Shown in pieces: positions 42,301-49,039 of a stretch of 64,000 nt of DNA. A program made the translations under genes and the position numbers. Source of the stretch: Pollenia angustigena (Eukaryota; Arthropoda; Insecta; Diptera; Polleniidae); assembly GCA_930367215.1 (NCBI GenBank), contig OV884056.1, positions 196,457,310 to 196,521,309 of the forward strand. The letters are read 5' to 3'. The stretch's first letter is position 1; every line of letters begins with the position of its first letter. The notes beneath the pieces are model-generated. The model ran no database searches. It had not been told where the DNA came from and was given only the letters and a program-made list of their open reading frames with translations.

Positions 42301-45295
42301 TAAGCGAAGTTTTTACTGGGATAGTTTCATTCACCGAGGACTTTGCATGTTAAATTTTATGTTTTTAGTTCCAATACTAACGGAAATTAAAAAAATACCA
42401 GTTAAGAACAAAAAAGAACCAAAAAATTCACTCACAGGTTCTTACTCACTCAGGACGTTGCGTGTTGAATTTTTTGTTTATATGTGAAATATTAACTAAA
42501 ATTAAAGAAAGTACCAGTTGTAAAACAAAAAGCTTAAAAAAGGAATTCAGTTTCCCGTATTTCCTCCCTTTTGCTACCTTTTTTCTCCCCATTAAAGTAT
42601 CAAAAATTGCAATGTTGCAGTGGGAGCCCAAAAATTAACGTTCGAATTTCGAAAAAGTACCGAATTCGTATTTGGACGTTTTATATAAGTTTCGAATGTG
42701 ATATAAACTTTATTTATTATTTATTTATTTATTGAATAGCAGAATTTTAAATTTGTTATGACTAAAATGTATAATTGCACAGAATTGGCCGAGCCTTATA
42801 TCTAAAGTATTATTCCTGTGTTTTTTTAGTTTAAAAGATAGATGGGGTGACAAAAAAGTTCCAAAATACAGGTTTCAAGCGTTTACCACCTAAAAGGACC
42901 AATTTTCAAAAAAGTACCATTCGTTTATATCCTGTTCAAATTTCAAGTTTTAGCTGCAGGCTGTGCGATGATGAATCAGTCAATAACGTTTCAATTTTTA
43001 TGCATTAACTTAATTACAAAATTTGCCCTTTATGGTTTACCTTTAAATTCGTAGGACAGTTTTTGGGACGTGGATTAACGTTATACTCAGTTTAAAACAG
43101 GTCGAAACTGAAAACAGCTATTGACTTTGTCGTTTATTTTATTTCAATAATATTAAAAATTAAAAAAAGGTGTTCCATTAAATTTTTATACTAAACTTAC
43201 TAATAAAATTGTTTTTTTAGTTTAGCTGAACAAAAACACTGTCCTTTTTTGCAGCAGGGTACGGAAGATCTATATTTCGGATGTTTGGCAGTCGTATTCT
43301 ATAAGTCAAGAACTTAAAAAATTATATACTATGCATATAAAGAATACATATAATGTTCTTTAAATCCTCGGGAGTTGCAATTTTGACCCAAAGAGCTTGT
43401 GACCCGAATTTGTTATATCTTGCTCTTTCTCTCTTTGTTTTTACAATAAAGTCGTTTTCGACTTCCAATTTTTCTGTTTTTTAAGACACAATGGATTTAA
43501 CTTGTTTTTTTTTTCAAAAAATGTATGGAGTTATCTAGTTTTTACATAAAAATTGGTCTTTTTCTGATTATTGTTTTTTAAATAACTTTTAAATGAGAAA
43601 CTATATTAAAGTTTAGATCTGACAGATTGATAGTAAATGAAACACGCTTTCTATTGGTGGTGTTTACTAGTTTTTCCATACGGCCACAGAAATAATCTTT
43701 TATTCACATTTAATTAATAACCTTGAAAACCTGTATATAGAAAACTATTTAGAGTAATCAAAAAAGGTCGATCAACACTTATAATTACGAATAATATTAA
43801 ATTGTTCGATTACTATTCGATTCAATTTTTACCTCAAATAATTATTCGCTGATAAAAAAAATTTAAAACGGTTTATTATAAGCAAAGTAAATTTATTTTA
43901 ACAAATTGTTATTTATAAAGAAATTCAATAATCATACAATTTGTATCATAGCGCGATTAGAAAAAAACCTAAAAGCGAAGTTTGTGTCATAAGAGGCAAC
44001 ACCAAAAGAAATTTCAAATATCTAAAAAAATTAATTTTTTAAACCCGTTCAGCTTACAAATGGACTACTGTACTATATACCTTATCTATTTTAAGAATTA
44101 TTATGAAAAAAGACGGTATGCACCCTAATAATGAAAACATTTTATGATTTTCATAATAGATTTTTACCTGGTGAAATAAATTTGTCGCTTAATATGTATG
44201 CTGGTGTAGGTAGTTTTGTTAGGATTTTTTTAAACTCTACTTACCATCCATAGTATATGTCAAAGTGTCCTCCTCTTCACTATTACCAAGCGCAAAATAA
44301 CCATCATCTAAGTCATCAGCTGATCTATGTTTCGGCGTTTGGGTTTTTTCATCTTCTTCACCATCTGCTCTCATACGTTTCATACGTTCTTGTTCCAATT
44401 TTTCCAAACGTTCTTTTTCCTTTTTAGCTATATCTTCCTCTGACAATAATTTATCCGTAACAACACCTCTAGGTTCAAATATTAACTCTTTAGCCAGACG
44501 GTCATAGTCATCTGGTGCAGCTTTAGCTTTCATTTCATGTTTAGTCATTTTTGCCACTAATCCCATAAGATCCTTATAGTTGGCATCTAATTTGCCAGTT
44601 AAATCAAACAATTCATCTTTTTCCTTAGCGATTTCTATCTTGCGACGTTTTTGTTCTACAATCATTTCGTCAATAGCACTTTTACGGTCTTTGGCTGTTG
44701 CAGCATCTCCACCAAAATGAGCAGTTTCCGTAAAGTCAGCTAAAATTTAAAAATATTAATAATATTTTTCCTAATTCACAGCTTTATAAAAAATACCATC
44801 TAATCCTTTATCATCTTCGGCTTCATCATCAGAACGTTCATCACGAAACTGTTCGATTTCTTCCAATGTTTGTCCACGATGCGTTAGTATTTCGTCATCA
44901 TTTAAGTTGAAGCGTGAATGTTTGGATTGCTTTATACGTTCCATTTTATCCGCCACAAAACGGGCATTCATTATTTCCTCATCTAATTGATCGGCAGTTA
45001 AATGTTTTCCAATTCGACGATCTTTAAATTTATTTGTCTTATGTTTTTCCATAAATTCTTGTCCTAAAGTTTCGCTTCGTCGTTTAACTGCTTTTGCTCT
45101 GGATACACCAGGCAAACCTCTATCATGTTTACATGTTCTTCCTAATATTTGAAATTTCTCTTTGTTCATGTGAACTTCGAAAGGATTTAAACGTTTCGAT
45201 GTAGCTGGTTTGGCAATGGCGAAAGGATTTTCCCTTTTTACTGCCTTTTTGGCATAAACTGCATCAGCAGAAGATTTTTTACTTTTTTTGACCAT
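16737..45295 (-). CDS. NOP14 nucleolar protein, 4 exons with a 25.85-kb intron
   Basis: NOP14 is a nucleolar component of the small-subunit processome needed for 18S rRNA maturation and 40S assembly. Exons, 5' to 3', are 45295-44797, 44739-44245, 18394-16903 and 16842-16737. All junctions are GT/AG and in phase (phases 1, 1, 2), giving 863 residues against about 860 in human NOP14. The basic N-terminus NPFEVHMNKEKFQILGR, the HTGGR-like GLPGVSRAKAVKRR and the LDADFTETAHFGG join across exons 1-2 are family features. An acidic region spans about residues 305-390, the conserved helical NOP14 domain follows, and the lysine-rich AKKKKKF ends the protein. The fly homologue I recall is l(3)07882. The pieces are about 26 kb apart, so automated annotation could call two genes. 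Confidence 0.95.
18570..18803 (-). mobile_element. Helitron fragment, 5' end
   Basis: On the minus strand the element begins TCTATAAAAATTAAATGC after a host A (18804), followed by GCGCATAACTTAAGAAGTGC and the TTGACCGATTT box typical of the Helitrons here. The other side decays near 18570 (CCAGCCGTTC box) with no CTAG end, so it is 3'-truncated. Confidence 0.55.
18804..19973. other. Intron DNA, nothing identified
   Basis: AT-rich. The open frames here (about 19293-19478 and 19608-19808) have no recognisable domain and low-complexity composition. A segment near 19880-19970 (ACTCTGTTTCATATAAAC to CGCGTTATTATCAACGG) directly precedes the Penelope-like repeats and may belong to that element. Confidence 0.4.
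20195..20248 (+). ncRNA. Type-I hammerhead ribozyme, copy 1 of tandem pair
   Basis: All 13 core positions fit: stem I AAGGUUUC (20195-20202) against GAGGCUU (20241-20247), 7 pairs with G-U; CUGAUGA 20203-20209; stem II GCUGGU (20210-20215) with ACCGGC (20223-20228), six pairs, loop GUAAGCA; GAAA 20229-20232; stem III AUGC/GCAU, a self-complementary octamer with no loop; cleavage after A20240. A loop-less palindromic stem III is typical of Penelope hammerheads that cleave as dimers. Confidence 0.88.
20682..20735 (+). ncRNA. Type-I hammerhead ribozyme, copy 2 of tandem pair
   Basis: Base-for-base the same as the copy 487 bp upstream: CUGAUGA at 20690-20696, 6-bp GC-rich stem II, GAAA, palindromic stem III and cleavage predicted after A20727. 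Cleavage at both sites of one transcript would release a 487-nt RNA. Confidence 0.88.
20858..22285. other. Intron DNA, nothing firmly identified
   Basis: AT-rich with no recognisable domain in any open frame. Segments such as GGTAGGTTCATTAGGGAG (near 21651) and the CGCGATG/CATCGCG pair (21815 and 21899) hint at an inverted-repeat element around 21800-21910, which is why open frames occur on both strands there. Not defined further. Confidence 0.4.
22290..22760 (-). mobile_element. Penelope-like LTR fragment with hammerhead
   Basis: Read on the minus strand, this copy runs from GATAATAAACAGGCAAGTGC through CTTACAACTACAATTAATG, the hammerhead (22458-22406), then AATAAATTTCAAGTG, to the shared tail GCACGAATAACAAAATC. 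It is the same layout as the 20-kb copies but clearly diverged. No coding sequence. Confidence 0.75.
22406..22458 (-). ncRNA. Hammerhead ribozyme, Penelope-associated, diverged
   Basis: The minus strand reads GUUUC-CUGAUGA-(U)CUGG-loop-CCAG(U)-GAAA-UGCGCAU-A-GGAAU. The core is intact. Stem II has 4 pairs behind a U-U mismatch, and stem III is the same AUGC/GCAU palindrome as in the 20-kb pair. Confidence 0.72.
22686..22912. repeat. Inverted repeat around a Penelope-like tail
   Basis: The arms (about 22686-22757 and 22840-22912) are near-perfect reverse complements over about 73 bp (through TAGGCCGTGCACTTGCCTG). Between them is the minus-strand 3' tail of the Penelope-like repeat (AAAAGTAATTTCAATTTTTG to CCCAGTTTTTATTC). 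This is the second inverted junction of this family in the window. Confidence 0.75.
23150..24117 (-). pseudogene. Decayed ZMYM/52K-repressor-type hAT transposase
   Basis: Minus-strand frames FKKEFIGFV..., LKALTNFGPDLKNCVG (about 23800-24050), then RNNHIQNVEDYYRVVGYIPLIEFILEDL and DKLL-type helices (23261-23650) match the order seen in the large hAT transposases related to ZMYM1 and the '52 kDa repressor' proteins: the RNase-H-like core, then YYR...IP.LD. At least two frame breaks and an internal deletion separate them. A hAT-type terminus, CAGGCGCGGATTCAGGGGGG, starts at 24117 on the minus strand. The other end was not found. Non-functional. Confidence 0.65.
24118..24748 (+). mobile_element. 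Helitron, 5' part displaced, 3' end intact
   Basis: The 3' end is GGGTCAGCTAG before a host T, behind the hairpin GACAG-GACAACGT-CTGTC, identical to the 28-kb copy. The body repeats the AACGGCTGGACCGATTT and CGCCCACTTTTTTCGATTTAC boxes of the 25.8-kb element. The expected TC start is missing: the sequence begins in a TGTA microsatellite next to the hAT terminus at 24117. Confidence 0.75.
25021..25365. repeat. ~53-bp direct repeats flanking a Penelope-like fragment
   Basis: The segment CAACAAGGTTTCGTTTAAAT to about 25073 is repeated at 25313-25365 with several substitutions. Between them lies a minus-strand Penelope-like LTR part (about 25080-25220: CTTACAACTACA, then AACCAATTGTAG and GTAAGAAAAGATAAAC on that strand). 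No hammerhead remains here. Confidence 0.6.
25829..28262 (+). mobile_element. Helitron of 2.4 kb carrying half of a helicase
   Basis: It begins TCTATATAAATAAAAATC after a host A and ends GGGTCAGCTAG before a host T, behind the hairpin GACAG...CTGTC. The first 640 bp are non-coding, two to three diverged copies of a ~255-bp unit (ACGGCT(G/C)GACCGATTT, CACGCCCACTTTT). The helicase frame follows, then about 600 bp of AT-rich tail. Same 3' end as the elements at 9584 and 24748. Confidence 0.87.
26526..27653 (+). CDS. Helitron Pif1-like helicase, N-terminally truncated
   Basis: The 375-residue frame is uninterrupted and belongs to the Pif1-like helicase domain of Helitron RepHel proteins, the SF1B helicase thought to act in rolling-circle transposition. 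Visible motifs are motif II DECTMAH (about residue 31), LLAGDFRQTLPVI (64), the RNHDWLSERAILAAKN block (168), PIEFLNSL, CNGTRL, and near the C-terminus AMAINKSQGQSL and YVACSRVGS. Motif I (the GxAGxGKT ATP-binding loop) and the HSAFKLP stretch should precede residue 1 but are absent: the DNA upstream is non-coding repeat. It lacks Rep (HUH nuclease) entirely, so it cannot be autonomous. The ATG at 26526 is only the first available; the true protein began upstream in the parent element. Confidence 0.88.
   Translation: MQTNENPTCNISKNSSMAKVLQQSKLIVWDECTMAHKKSLEALDKTLQDLRNNQSRFGGAMILLAGDFRQTLPVILRSTPADELNACLKSSALWKYVRKLKLTLNMRVELQNDQSRDVFSKQLLDIGNGKIPVDISTGCIKFPVDFCQFTESKSELIRKVFPNITQNYRNHDWLSERAILAAKNVDVDELNFKIQSEIAGELKMYKSVDSVSSQNDVVNYPIEFLNSLELPGLPPHILRLKVGSVIIMLRNINQPRLCNGTRLTIKKLMNNVIEATILKGKYKGENVLIPRIPMIPTDMPFDFKRLQFPVRLAYAMAINKSQGQSLRVCGINLENPCFSHGQLYVACSRVGSPLALFVYAPDNQTKNVVYHKALQ
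28264..29573. other. Intron DNA with an inverted-repeat relic
   Basis: An imperfect terminal-repeat pair, CGTCCGACCGATT near 28715 and its complement AATC...GGTCGGAC near 29155, with RGGCCGA boxes inside, suggests a ~450-bp decayed DNA transposon. No target duplication. The rest is AT-rich and unassigned. CACGAACGTACG occurs here (29267) and again at 30950, and similar sequence at 31125. Confidence 0.45.
29574..30177. mobile_element. hAT element H, 604 bp, perfect 8-bp TSD
   Basis: The ends are CAGAGATCAGCAATGA and TCATTGCTGATCTCTG, with the exact duplication CTCGGTAC on both sides (29566-29573, 30178-30185). The interior is rich in CTCATACTTA/TATGAGTA boxes on both strands. Non-coding, so mobilised in trans if at all. 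The exact duplication implies fairly recent insertion. Confidence 0.92.
30186..31642. other. Intron DNA, nothing identified
   Basis: AT-rich DNA with a CATA microsatellite at about 30543-30570 and a TATACCCTTCACCA-type box near 31175 that recurs in fly repeats. No gene or element with ends. Confidence 0.4.
31643..31806. mobile_element. Hairpin MITE, 164 bp
   Basis: TAAGGGTATTCACGTCACAA and the following GTTGCACCCTTGC are repeated in inverse at the right end without visible change. The middle also folds (AACAACCACA with TGTGGTTGTTG). A short TTAT-type duplication flanks it. Non-coding. Confidence 0.85.
31807..32117. other. Intron DNA with CGATTAAT-rich sequence
   Basis: The part from about 31870 to 32010 is dense in CGATTAATCGA and ATTCGAATAATT motifs. 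Similar wording recurs near 43770-43850. It looks like the end of a hAT-like repeat, but termini and duplications could not be fixed. Confidence 0.35.
32118..33227. mobile_element. hAT-like element G, 1.1 kb, decayed
   Basis: The terminal repeats are TAGGGAATGGTAAATCGATTT and, inverted, ATTTACCATTCCCTA, followed on both sides by many AATCGATTTT motifs. The flanking octamers GATGGAAC and GTTAGAAC match at 6 of 8, consistent with an old 8-bp duplication. No coding sequence. Confidence 0.65.
33371..34072 (-). mobile_element. pogo/Tigger-like element with transposase tail
   Basis: The ends CAGTGCGCTCGCGGTAACGT and ...TTACCGCGAGTGCACTG are inverted and flanked by TA. The repeated TTCACGTTA box follows both ends. 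On the minus strand (about 33860-33690) a decayed frame reads NNAMVDQSDMSVLRRLREKA, then FQLLISKEKAAEKDNRFF, resembling the C-terminal tail of pogo/Tigger (CENP-B-like) transposases. TA duplication and CAGTG ends fit that group. Confidence 0.75.
34834..36459. mobile_element. hAT element C, 1.6 kb, nested in B, perfect TSD
   Basis: The ends CAGCGTTGCCAAAAGAT and AATTCTGGCAACGCTG are inverted; the exact duplication is CTTGTGGA (34826-34833, 36460-36467). AAATCTT boxes follow each terminus (AAATCTTCTTTTGGCG, AAAATCTTAATT). Interior AT-rich and non-coding, with AATTCGGTCCGGCCAAAA-type boxes at 35793 and, diverged, near 35985. Confidence 0.92.
36704..36745 (-). ncRNA. Hammerhead-like motif, CUGAAGA type
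   Basis: The minus strand reads CCC-CUGAAGA-U-GUCAA-loop-UUGAC-GAAA-UGU-U-GGG. The core CUGANGA and GAAA are present with 5-bp stem II, 3-bp stem I (CCC/GGG) and a tiny wobble-paired AUGU stem III. The extra U before stem II is unusual. It resembles small dimer-cleaving hammerheads of Penelope-like elements. Confidence 0.45.
37616..38431 (+). mobile_element. hAT element D, deletion derivative with BED finger and hATC relics
   Basis: The ends TAGGGATGCCAATCCCGAA and, inverted, CCCGTTTGGCATCCCTA contain repeated CCCGAATCCCGG boxes. The + strand keeps a BED-type zinc finger (EDNRTAHAKCKLCKKVLKTL then GGSTKSLLTHI, about 37877-37968) and, 100 bp on, the end of the hATC dimerisation domain (SSAAYVCDKIRYQLSDIINL, about 38095-38165) after one frameshift. 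The catalytic RNase-H core is deleted. The flanking octamers (GTAAACAC, GTCCACAG) match at only 5 of 8. Confidence 0.82.
38445..38815 (-). pseudogene. mariner/Tc1-like transposase relic
   Basis: Minus-strand frames read YTIEQRVKINKAFYENGRSI, then VSTIGRIARKFQQTGTVG (helix-turn-helix region) and, after a deletion and frameshift, ENEVGQAIIVNGVRYRGMI and IEEIDLDDMWF. This is the order in mariner-like transposases whose next motif is QDGATCHTA. Several stops and a deletion of most of the catalytic domain make it dead. hAT D begins directly after it. Confidence 0.65.
39025..39066 (+). ncRNA. Hammerhead-like motif, CUGAAGA type, well paired
   Basis: Stem I AUCC (39025-39028) with GGAU (39063-39066); CUGAAGA 39029-39035; an extra A; stem II GCUAUC (39037-39042) with GAUAGC (39049-39054), loop CAUUGA; GAAA 39055-39058; stem III AUAU palindrome; cleavage predicted after U39062. 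All stems pair perfectly. The loop-free palindromic stem III again implies dimeric cleavage. Confidence 0.55.
39572..41460. mobile_element. hAT element E, 1.9 kb, perfect 8-bp TSD
   Basis: The ends CAGTGATGCCAACTTAGTGC and, inverted, AAAAAGTTGGCATCACTG carry AGTGCTTTT boxes. The exact duplication AGTACAAC is at 39564-39571 and 41461-41468. Its left duplication overlaps the right duplication of element B by three bases (AGT). It contains a pogo-like MITE (40172-40704). No clear transposase. A possible decayed frame around 39830-39950 was not assigned. Confidence 0.9.
40172..40704. mobile_element. pogo-like MITE nested in hAT E
   Basis: The ends CAGTAGAATCCCGATAATTC and CGAATTATCGGGATTTGACTG are inverted and flanked by TA (40170-40171, 40705-40706). 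The sub-ends repeat GAATTA(T/A)CG(A/G)GG, with GGGACCGGCCATTTCTTACG on the left. A truncated relative in the opposite orientation is at 62502-62651. TA target and CAGT ends fit the pogo/Tc1-mariner group. Confidence 0.85.
41461..44200. other. Intron DNA with an inverse Helitron-like relic
   Basis: The stretch 41880-43010, on the minus strand, matches the non-coding repeat units of the 3.5-7.1 kb Helitron-like element (GGTACTTTTT..., CCGTTAGTATTGGAACT, CATGCAAAGTCCT, TGCACAGCCT-type boxes). It is split by the MITE at 42062-42320. A 24-bp sequence, CTAGTTTTTCCATACGGCCA plus CAGA, occurs as a direct repeat at 41857 and 43667. The stretch 43100-44200 is AT-rich and unassigned. Confidence 0.55.
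42062..42320. mobile_element. MITE family with CCCAGTAAAAACTTCG ends, copy 2
   Basis: The termini CCCAGTAAAAACTTCGCC and AGCGAAGTTTTTACTGGG are inverted and flanked by a 3-bp ATA duplication. It shares its whole length with copy 1 at 10292-10546. It lies within an older Helitron-like relic whose repeat continues on both sides. Confidence 0.87.
44245..45295 (-). CDS. NOP14 exons 1-2 (N-terminal part)
   Basis: Exon 1 starts at the ATG at 45295 (MVKKSKKSSADAVYAKKAVK) and ends at 44797, where the donor is the weak G/GTATTT. A 57-bp intron follows, and exon 2 starts at 44739 after TTTTAG. The joined codon GCT gives GLDADFTETAHFGGDA, the conserved sequence at this place in NOP14. Exon 2 ends at 44245 at a strong donor (ATG/GTAAGT). 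Reading on at either donor gives stops within a few codons. This part carries the basic N-terminal nucleolar segment and the conserved HFGG region. Confidence 0.93.
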
Positions 45296-45401
45296 TTTTT
45301 TACACTTTTATTTGAAAAATCCTATTATATTATTGTGTTTTAGTTAAAAGAACTCTTAATACATTTTTAACCCAAACAAAACTTGCACGTGGTAAACATT
45401 A

Positions 45402-46616
45402 GCACCAGCCAGGGCTGTCAGATATGGCGATTTCTCGCCAAACGTGGCGATTTTGAAAAGTGTTTGGCGATGGGATTTCCCATTTGGCGACTGGCGACTT
45501 TTATGGCGATTTCTGATATAACTGGCGATTAACTTGGCTATTTTTACCATTTATATTATTTCGGCAATTTTGTTTAACAACTTGTCAGTTTTGTTATCAT
45601 TACTAATATAAAAAAACATATTAAGTGAATTTTATATTCAGTCACTATTTTATTCTAATAGTATGTATGTAATTCTAATAGTATGAAGGTCAAAACTCCA
45701 GTAATGAAATCGGTGAGGCTGAAGTGTACGATCTTATAGACTTGTGTACTTAATTTAAGTTTTTAACCGAATACATATCGCACCTGTTCATCAAAAGTAA
45801 CACAACTCCAAAAATTCTATTTTCCATTTTTTTGAAGGAAACAGTGTATGGTTACCATATCTAACAATTGTAAAATTTTTGGTATTCTATTTGTAATATT
45901 TTATGAGAGAAATGCCGTTATGTCTTTCTTTGCGTACTCATATTATTTGTTTTTATTCAATTAAAGAGTTGTAATTTTAGTTGCGTTGAAGTGTTCAAGG
46001 GTTATGGTGCTCAAATGAATCAGCGAAACTGTATTAATTCGAGTTGTGATTGTTTTCATGTTAAAAATCTGTTTATCAATAGCTGTTGATTTTGGGTTGT
46101 GATAAGCATAACTTGAAATAATATTGACATGTAGATCAAAAAATTTCATGAAAACTGTATTAAATCAAAAATCCGTAATAATTTCGGAAAAAGGAAGAAG
46201 AGAAATAAATTTTGTGATTTTATTGAAATATTAGTGAGTTTCCTTTATAACGGTATATTTGTTTATAACAATAATTCCATCATATTGGCGGAATCAGTTT
46301 TTTGCCTCTACTGAAAACTTGTAAATTTTGAGTTGTGTTACTTTTGATGAACAGGTGCGATATATGATCTCCATTTTATGTTATTTAAAAAAAAAATTAC
46401 AGAAACAAAACAAAATTTACTTCAGTGACTTTTTTGTATTTTTTCTCAGTTTTTGGCGATTTTTGACTGAAAAATTATACTAGCGTTTTTTGTATGCAAA
46501 ATTTAATTAAAAAAAAAAGAAAATTTTACAAAAACTGAACAAAATAGACGTTTGGCGATTTCTGACATCCGGTTTGGCGATGGAGCTCAAAAAAATCTGA
46601 CAACCCTGGCACCAGC
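45402..46616. mobile_element. hAT element F in the NOP14 5' flank, perfect 8-bp TSD
   Basis: The element is 45410-46608: the ends are CAGGGCTGTCAGATATGGCG and, inverted, AAAAATCTGACAACCCTG, with the exact duplication GCACCAGC (45402-45409, 46609-46616). TTTGGCGATTT boxes are repeated inside both ends. Another internal pair is GCACCTGTTCATCAAAAGTA near 45780 and its complement near 46350. No transposase. It lies 115 bp upstream of the NOP14 start codon, within or next to the promoter or 5' UTR. Confidence 0.92.
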
Positions 46617-47110
46617 TGATTCTCCAAGTGCTGTATTCTATGGGCGTTGATACACGGTGTTAATTAATGCTGCCATCTAAAAAGGCGAATTATTTTTAGT
46701 GGAAAATTTTTTCCTGATTTTAACCGTTTGAAACAATTTGTTTTGGTTTTGATACATAAGCTCCATTCGAGAACACAGAAATTTTTATTATATTTTACTT
46801 AAGGCTAGTTTACACGGTAATACAATGTATTACGACTTTGTAGAATCAAAATAATATGAAATTTCCTAAATAAAATAAAACTCTGTTGTACACACAAAAA
46901 AAAAATACATACAATATACCTCATTGCTGTCCAAAGGAAGGCTAAGGTAAAATGTAATAAGAAAATACAATATAATAGTCTGGTAGTGTATAAAGTCATT
47001 TCTGAAAAATTGAAGGAATAGAACTATTACAAAAAAGCTTTATAAAATACATAACTAAAATTTAGCTCATAGAATAAATTCGAAAAAAATGAAAAATGTT
47101 GAATATAAAG

Positions 47111-47859
47111 CTTCGTACAGACGGTGGTCAGATCTTATACTACATTTACACCTACGTCAAATCTAGTACTTACGAGATTTCGAGCCAAATCCAGTTGTTT
47201 TTGACTAGATTTCCCATACAAAACAAAATCTACTTCGTGACTAGATTTCGACGAAATCTACTCAAAATCTAGTAGTACTTAATGATGCAACTATGGTTTT
47301 TTCAATAAAGCACTAAAAAATACTTCCCTGCACAAGAAAAAAATGACATTAAAAAAAAAAACAAATCAAAAATTGTTAAAAAAAAATTAAAAAGTTTAAT
47401 AAAAACTGTAAAAATATAAAAATGACGAATAATATTGATAAAATAAATATCGTTGATTATTAATAAAAGGTAATGCAAATTTTTAAATGTATATTTCTTT
47501 TTGTGTTTGTGTTTGTTTGTAATGAATAAACTTTTAGTCAGCTGTTTTGTTATAAAAACAAAATCTCGCTAATGTCAAAAAAGTATAATGTAAACGCACT
47601 AGATTTCGAAGAAGATTTTAAATCAAATCTACAAGATTTCGGCCTAATGTAAATGTAGTATTACAATATTGGTAAGCAGCGTTGCTTAAATTGCATTAAA
47701 ATTGGCTAAAATGTCTTACAACTGTGTGAACATTGTAAGCTCATTTGTATTTGCAGAAGTGCAAAATGAATGCATCTGACAATGGATCATTGTCAGAAAA
47801 ATATTGCTGTTGGCAACGCCTGCTTACAATATTGTAAGACCTGACCATCGTCACGAACG
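47111..47859. mobile_element. Middle nested inverted-repeat element
   Basis: The left end CTTCGTACAGACGGTGGTCA with GATCTTA pairs with TAAGACCTGACCATCGTCAC at the right, imperfectly. The right sub-end also has two TTACAATATTG boxes. It encloses the innermost element. Confidence 0.6.
47138..47660. mobile_element. Innermost nested MITE, 523 bp, TTA duplication
   Basis: The ends TACTACATTTACACCTACGTC and, inverted, CGGCCTAATGTAAATGTAGTA are flanked by TTA (47135-47137, 47661-47663). CGAAATCTAG/CTAGATTTCG motifs recur throughout. Non-coding. Confidence 0.75.
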
Positions 47860-48306
47860 AACGAAATAATTAAGTTTCTAAAATGGTTAAAAAAAGAAAC
47901 ATTTCCCGACCGCTTTTCAGATTTTGTGTTCGTATTCTCTCTTACTCAATACATTTTGCTTTTACACGATAAGATTTTTCTCATTCTACATCATTTTTTG
48001 CAATGTCGTAATACATTGTGTTACCGTGTAAGCTAGCTTTTAACTTAACTGCATGTTTCTAAATCGCGTTCACTTACACAAAATACAGTAAATGAGAACA
48101 CAAATTGAGAGCGTAAAGTGACAGTTCTTGACTGAGTACTTCAAAAGTTTACTGCAGATATTATTGCAATAAAATTTTGTAAAACAAAAAAACATACTTA
48201 TGTTTCATAAGGTAAACAAACAAAAGCATAAAAATTGTGAAAAAATAGTTTAATAAAAGAAAAGTTGAAATAAAAATTAAACCAAAACAAAAAGTGCATA
48301 AATAAA

Positions 48307-48381
48307 TGCCTTTTCTTTTCCCATCTCTCCTAAAAACTCAAGACTTGGCGAGTCAAACTGGACGTGTTTGAACCAGCACTT
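48307..48381. mobile_element. Half copy of the GTGCCGGTTCACAC MITE
   Basis: This matches the right half of the elements at 7366 and 51104 (CTCTCCTAAAAACTCAAGAC, then CGAGTCAAACTGGACGTG and GAACCAGCAC). The left half is missing, so the hairpin is gone. Confidence 0.75.
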
Positions 48382-49039
48382 ACAAGCAAGAAACACCTAA
48401 TTTTCACGATGATTTAAAAGACATGTCTTTTTTGTAGTTCTTTTTTAAAGAAACTTCCAAAGACATGTTAAATTTTCACTATGTTTTTTATTTTGTTTGA
48501 TTTTTTTTTTATTTTCCTTATATATGTATGTATGCATTGAATTGTTTTTAATTAAATTTGTTTATTTTTTTATATTTTAATAAGCAATTGTAATTTTGAA
48601 ATAAAAATACAACATAAATTAAAAAACAAAATTAAATGCAAAGAGGAATGTCAAAAAAAACACAGAAAATACGATTCGTGTCTTTTTTTCTACCCTGCTT
48701 ACTTCTCTCACCCGCTCGCTTTCAAACTAAAAAAGACATGTTTCAAAAATAGGGGAAAAAATCATTATGAAAATTGGGTGTAACAAAGAACACAGCTTAC
48801 CTGGCGCTTACATTTGCCAGTACTGGCAGAAAGTAGCAATACATGCACACTTTAGTCTACTGTCTAGCAAATGTATCAGACAGTAATATTGGACAGTGAT
48901 TTGACATTTCCTAACAGTAATTTGAAGTTTTATTCGCAAGAGAAAGAAAAAATCAAAAAGTAATAATACAATAAAAATATTCTGCTTTTATTTTTTATGT
49001 TTAAGCTAAGTTTTATTAAAAGCACATAATTTACTACCT
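48382..49039. other. Intergenic, mostly unassigned
   Basis: AT-rich. The piece TGCCAGTACTGGCAGAAAGT near 48820 has an inverse relative near 51250-51275 (ACTTTCTTGCCAGTACTG), so both are parts of one unknown repeat. No gene was seen. Confidence 0.4.

Larger units (their letters stand above)
18395..44244 (-). other. NOP14 intron 2, 25.85 kb, packed with mobile elements
   Basis: The donor GTAAGT is at 44244 and the acceptor AG at 18396-18395. The flanking half-codons join in frame. No acceptable fly exon is seen in between. Listed contents include Penelope-like repeats, Helitrons, hAT elements, pogo-like elements, a mariner relic and MITEs. The other three short introns of the gene (57 and 60 bp) and of its neighbours show that this size is due to insertion. 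Confidence 0.9.
46799..48043. mobile_element. Outermost of three nested inverted-repeat elements
   Basis: The ends TTAAGGCTAGTTTACACGGT and, inverted, ACCGTGTAAGCTAGCTTTTA extend through AATACAATGTATTACGAC and GTCGTAATACATTG, about 40 bp in all. It contains two further inverted-repeat elements (47111-47859 and 47138-47660). No coding sequence and no certain duplication. Confidence 0.75.

Noticed and set aside
31867..43850. A single giant element bounded by CGATTAATCGA-rich ends at 31.9 and 43.8 kb
   Set aside because: The two regions share simple motifs only. I found no matching termini or target duplication.
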